Assembly: GCA_031255235.1 (NCBI GenBank)
Contig: JAIRSX010000062.1
Location: 1-6,084, forward strand
Source: Rickettsiales bacterium
GTDB lineage: Bacteria; Pseudomonadota; Alphaproteobacteria; Rickettsiales; UBA1997
DNA length: 6,084 nucleotides
Direction: 5' to 3'
Part shown: positions 5,948 through 6,084 of the stretch, in pieces
How positions within the stretch are numbered: position 1 is the first letter of the stretch
Layout of the letters: each line of letters starts with the position of its first letter
The notes under the pieces: generated by a model
Database searches by the model: none
Told to the model about the DNA's origin: nothing
Seen by the model: the letters and a program-made list of their open reading frames with translations, nothing else
Program-made: the position numbers and the translations under genes

Positions 5948-6084
5948 GCCGCTTTCTCTCTTACGGAGTTCTCTATTGCTATCTTTGCAATAACTGTTCT
6001 AGTAGCATTTGCTGTAGCAGGTTCTACAGTAATAGAGAATGCTACTATTCAAAATGCAGTAAAAGCCACTAATCAAGCAAGAAC

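Overview
This is an AT-rich bacterial window in which every supportable gene lies on the + strand. The secreted solute-binding protein has a signal-peptidase-I leader and no lipobox cysteine. The short single-domain pyrophosphatase is of the proteobacterial/rickettsial type. The last ORF carries a prepilin-like sequence. Together these suggest a Gram-negative, probably an AT-rich proteobacterium; a Rickettsiales-like or other host- or gut-associated alphaproteobacterium is my tentative guess. No rRNA or tRNA is present to confirm this.

Layout: (1) 1-440 is the 3' end of an IS200/IS605-type tnpB, frameshifted in an A-tract, followed by the element's right-end hairpin and a terminal TTCAC. (2) 466-1997 holds an M48 (HtpX-like) membrane metalloprotease overlapping by 16 bp a small membrane-anchored protein of unknown function, probably one transcript. 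(3) 2135-2902 is a periplasmic family-3 (amino-acid type) ABC solute-binding protein without a neighbouring permease or ATPase, ending in a strong hairpin terminator. (4) 3047-3577 is a complete inorganic pyrophosphatase with its own RBS. (5) 3578-5210 is decayed mobile-element coding DNA: fragments of a large phage/conjugative-element 'polyvalent' protein with a PBECR-type nuclease-like domain and the start of an ADP-ribosyltransferase-like domain, broken by a frameshift, with no start codon and a truncated end. (6) 5211-6084 is the most unusual part. A candidate sigma70-type promoter leads into an Asn/Thr/Ser-rich ORF that runs into a perfect (AG)32 microsatellite. The last AG of the tract forms the first half of an AGGAGG Shine-Dalgarno for a second ORF, which is open to the window end. 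That ORF encodes a Thr/Ser/Pro/His low-complexity leader of about 85 residues followed by a prepilin-like AFSLTEFSIAIF segment. Its coding strand has a 191-nt run with no G.

The best candidate for something undescribed is region 6: a possible contingency (phase-variation) locus for a pilin-like surface or secretion protein. The three possible repeat-length states give three different relationships between the upstream ORF and the pilin-like ORF: overlap, in-frame fusion, or stop/start coupling at TAATG. The housekeeping genes (M48 pair, SBP, pyrophosphatase) are ordinary and do not obviously work together. The mobile-element remnants on either side of them suggest an accessory, rearranged chromosomal neighbourhood.
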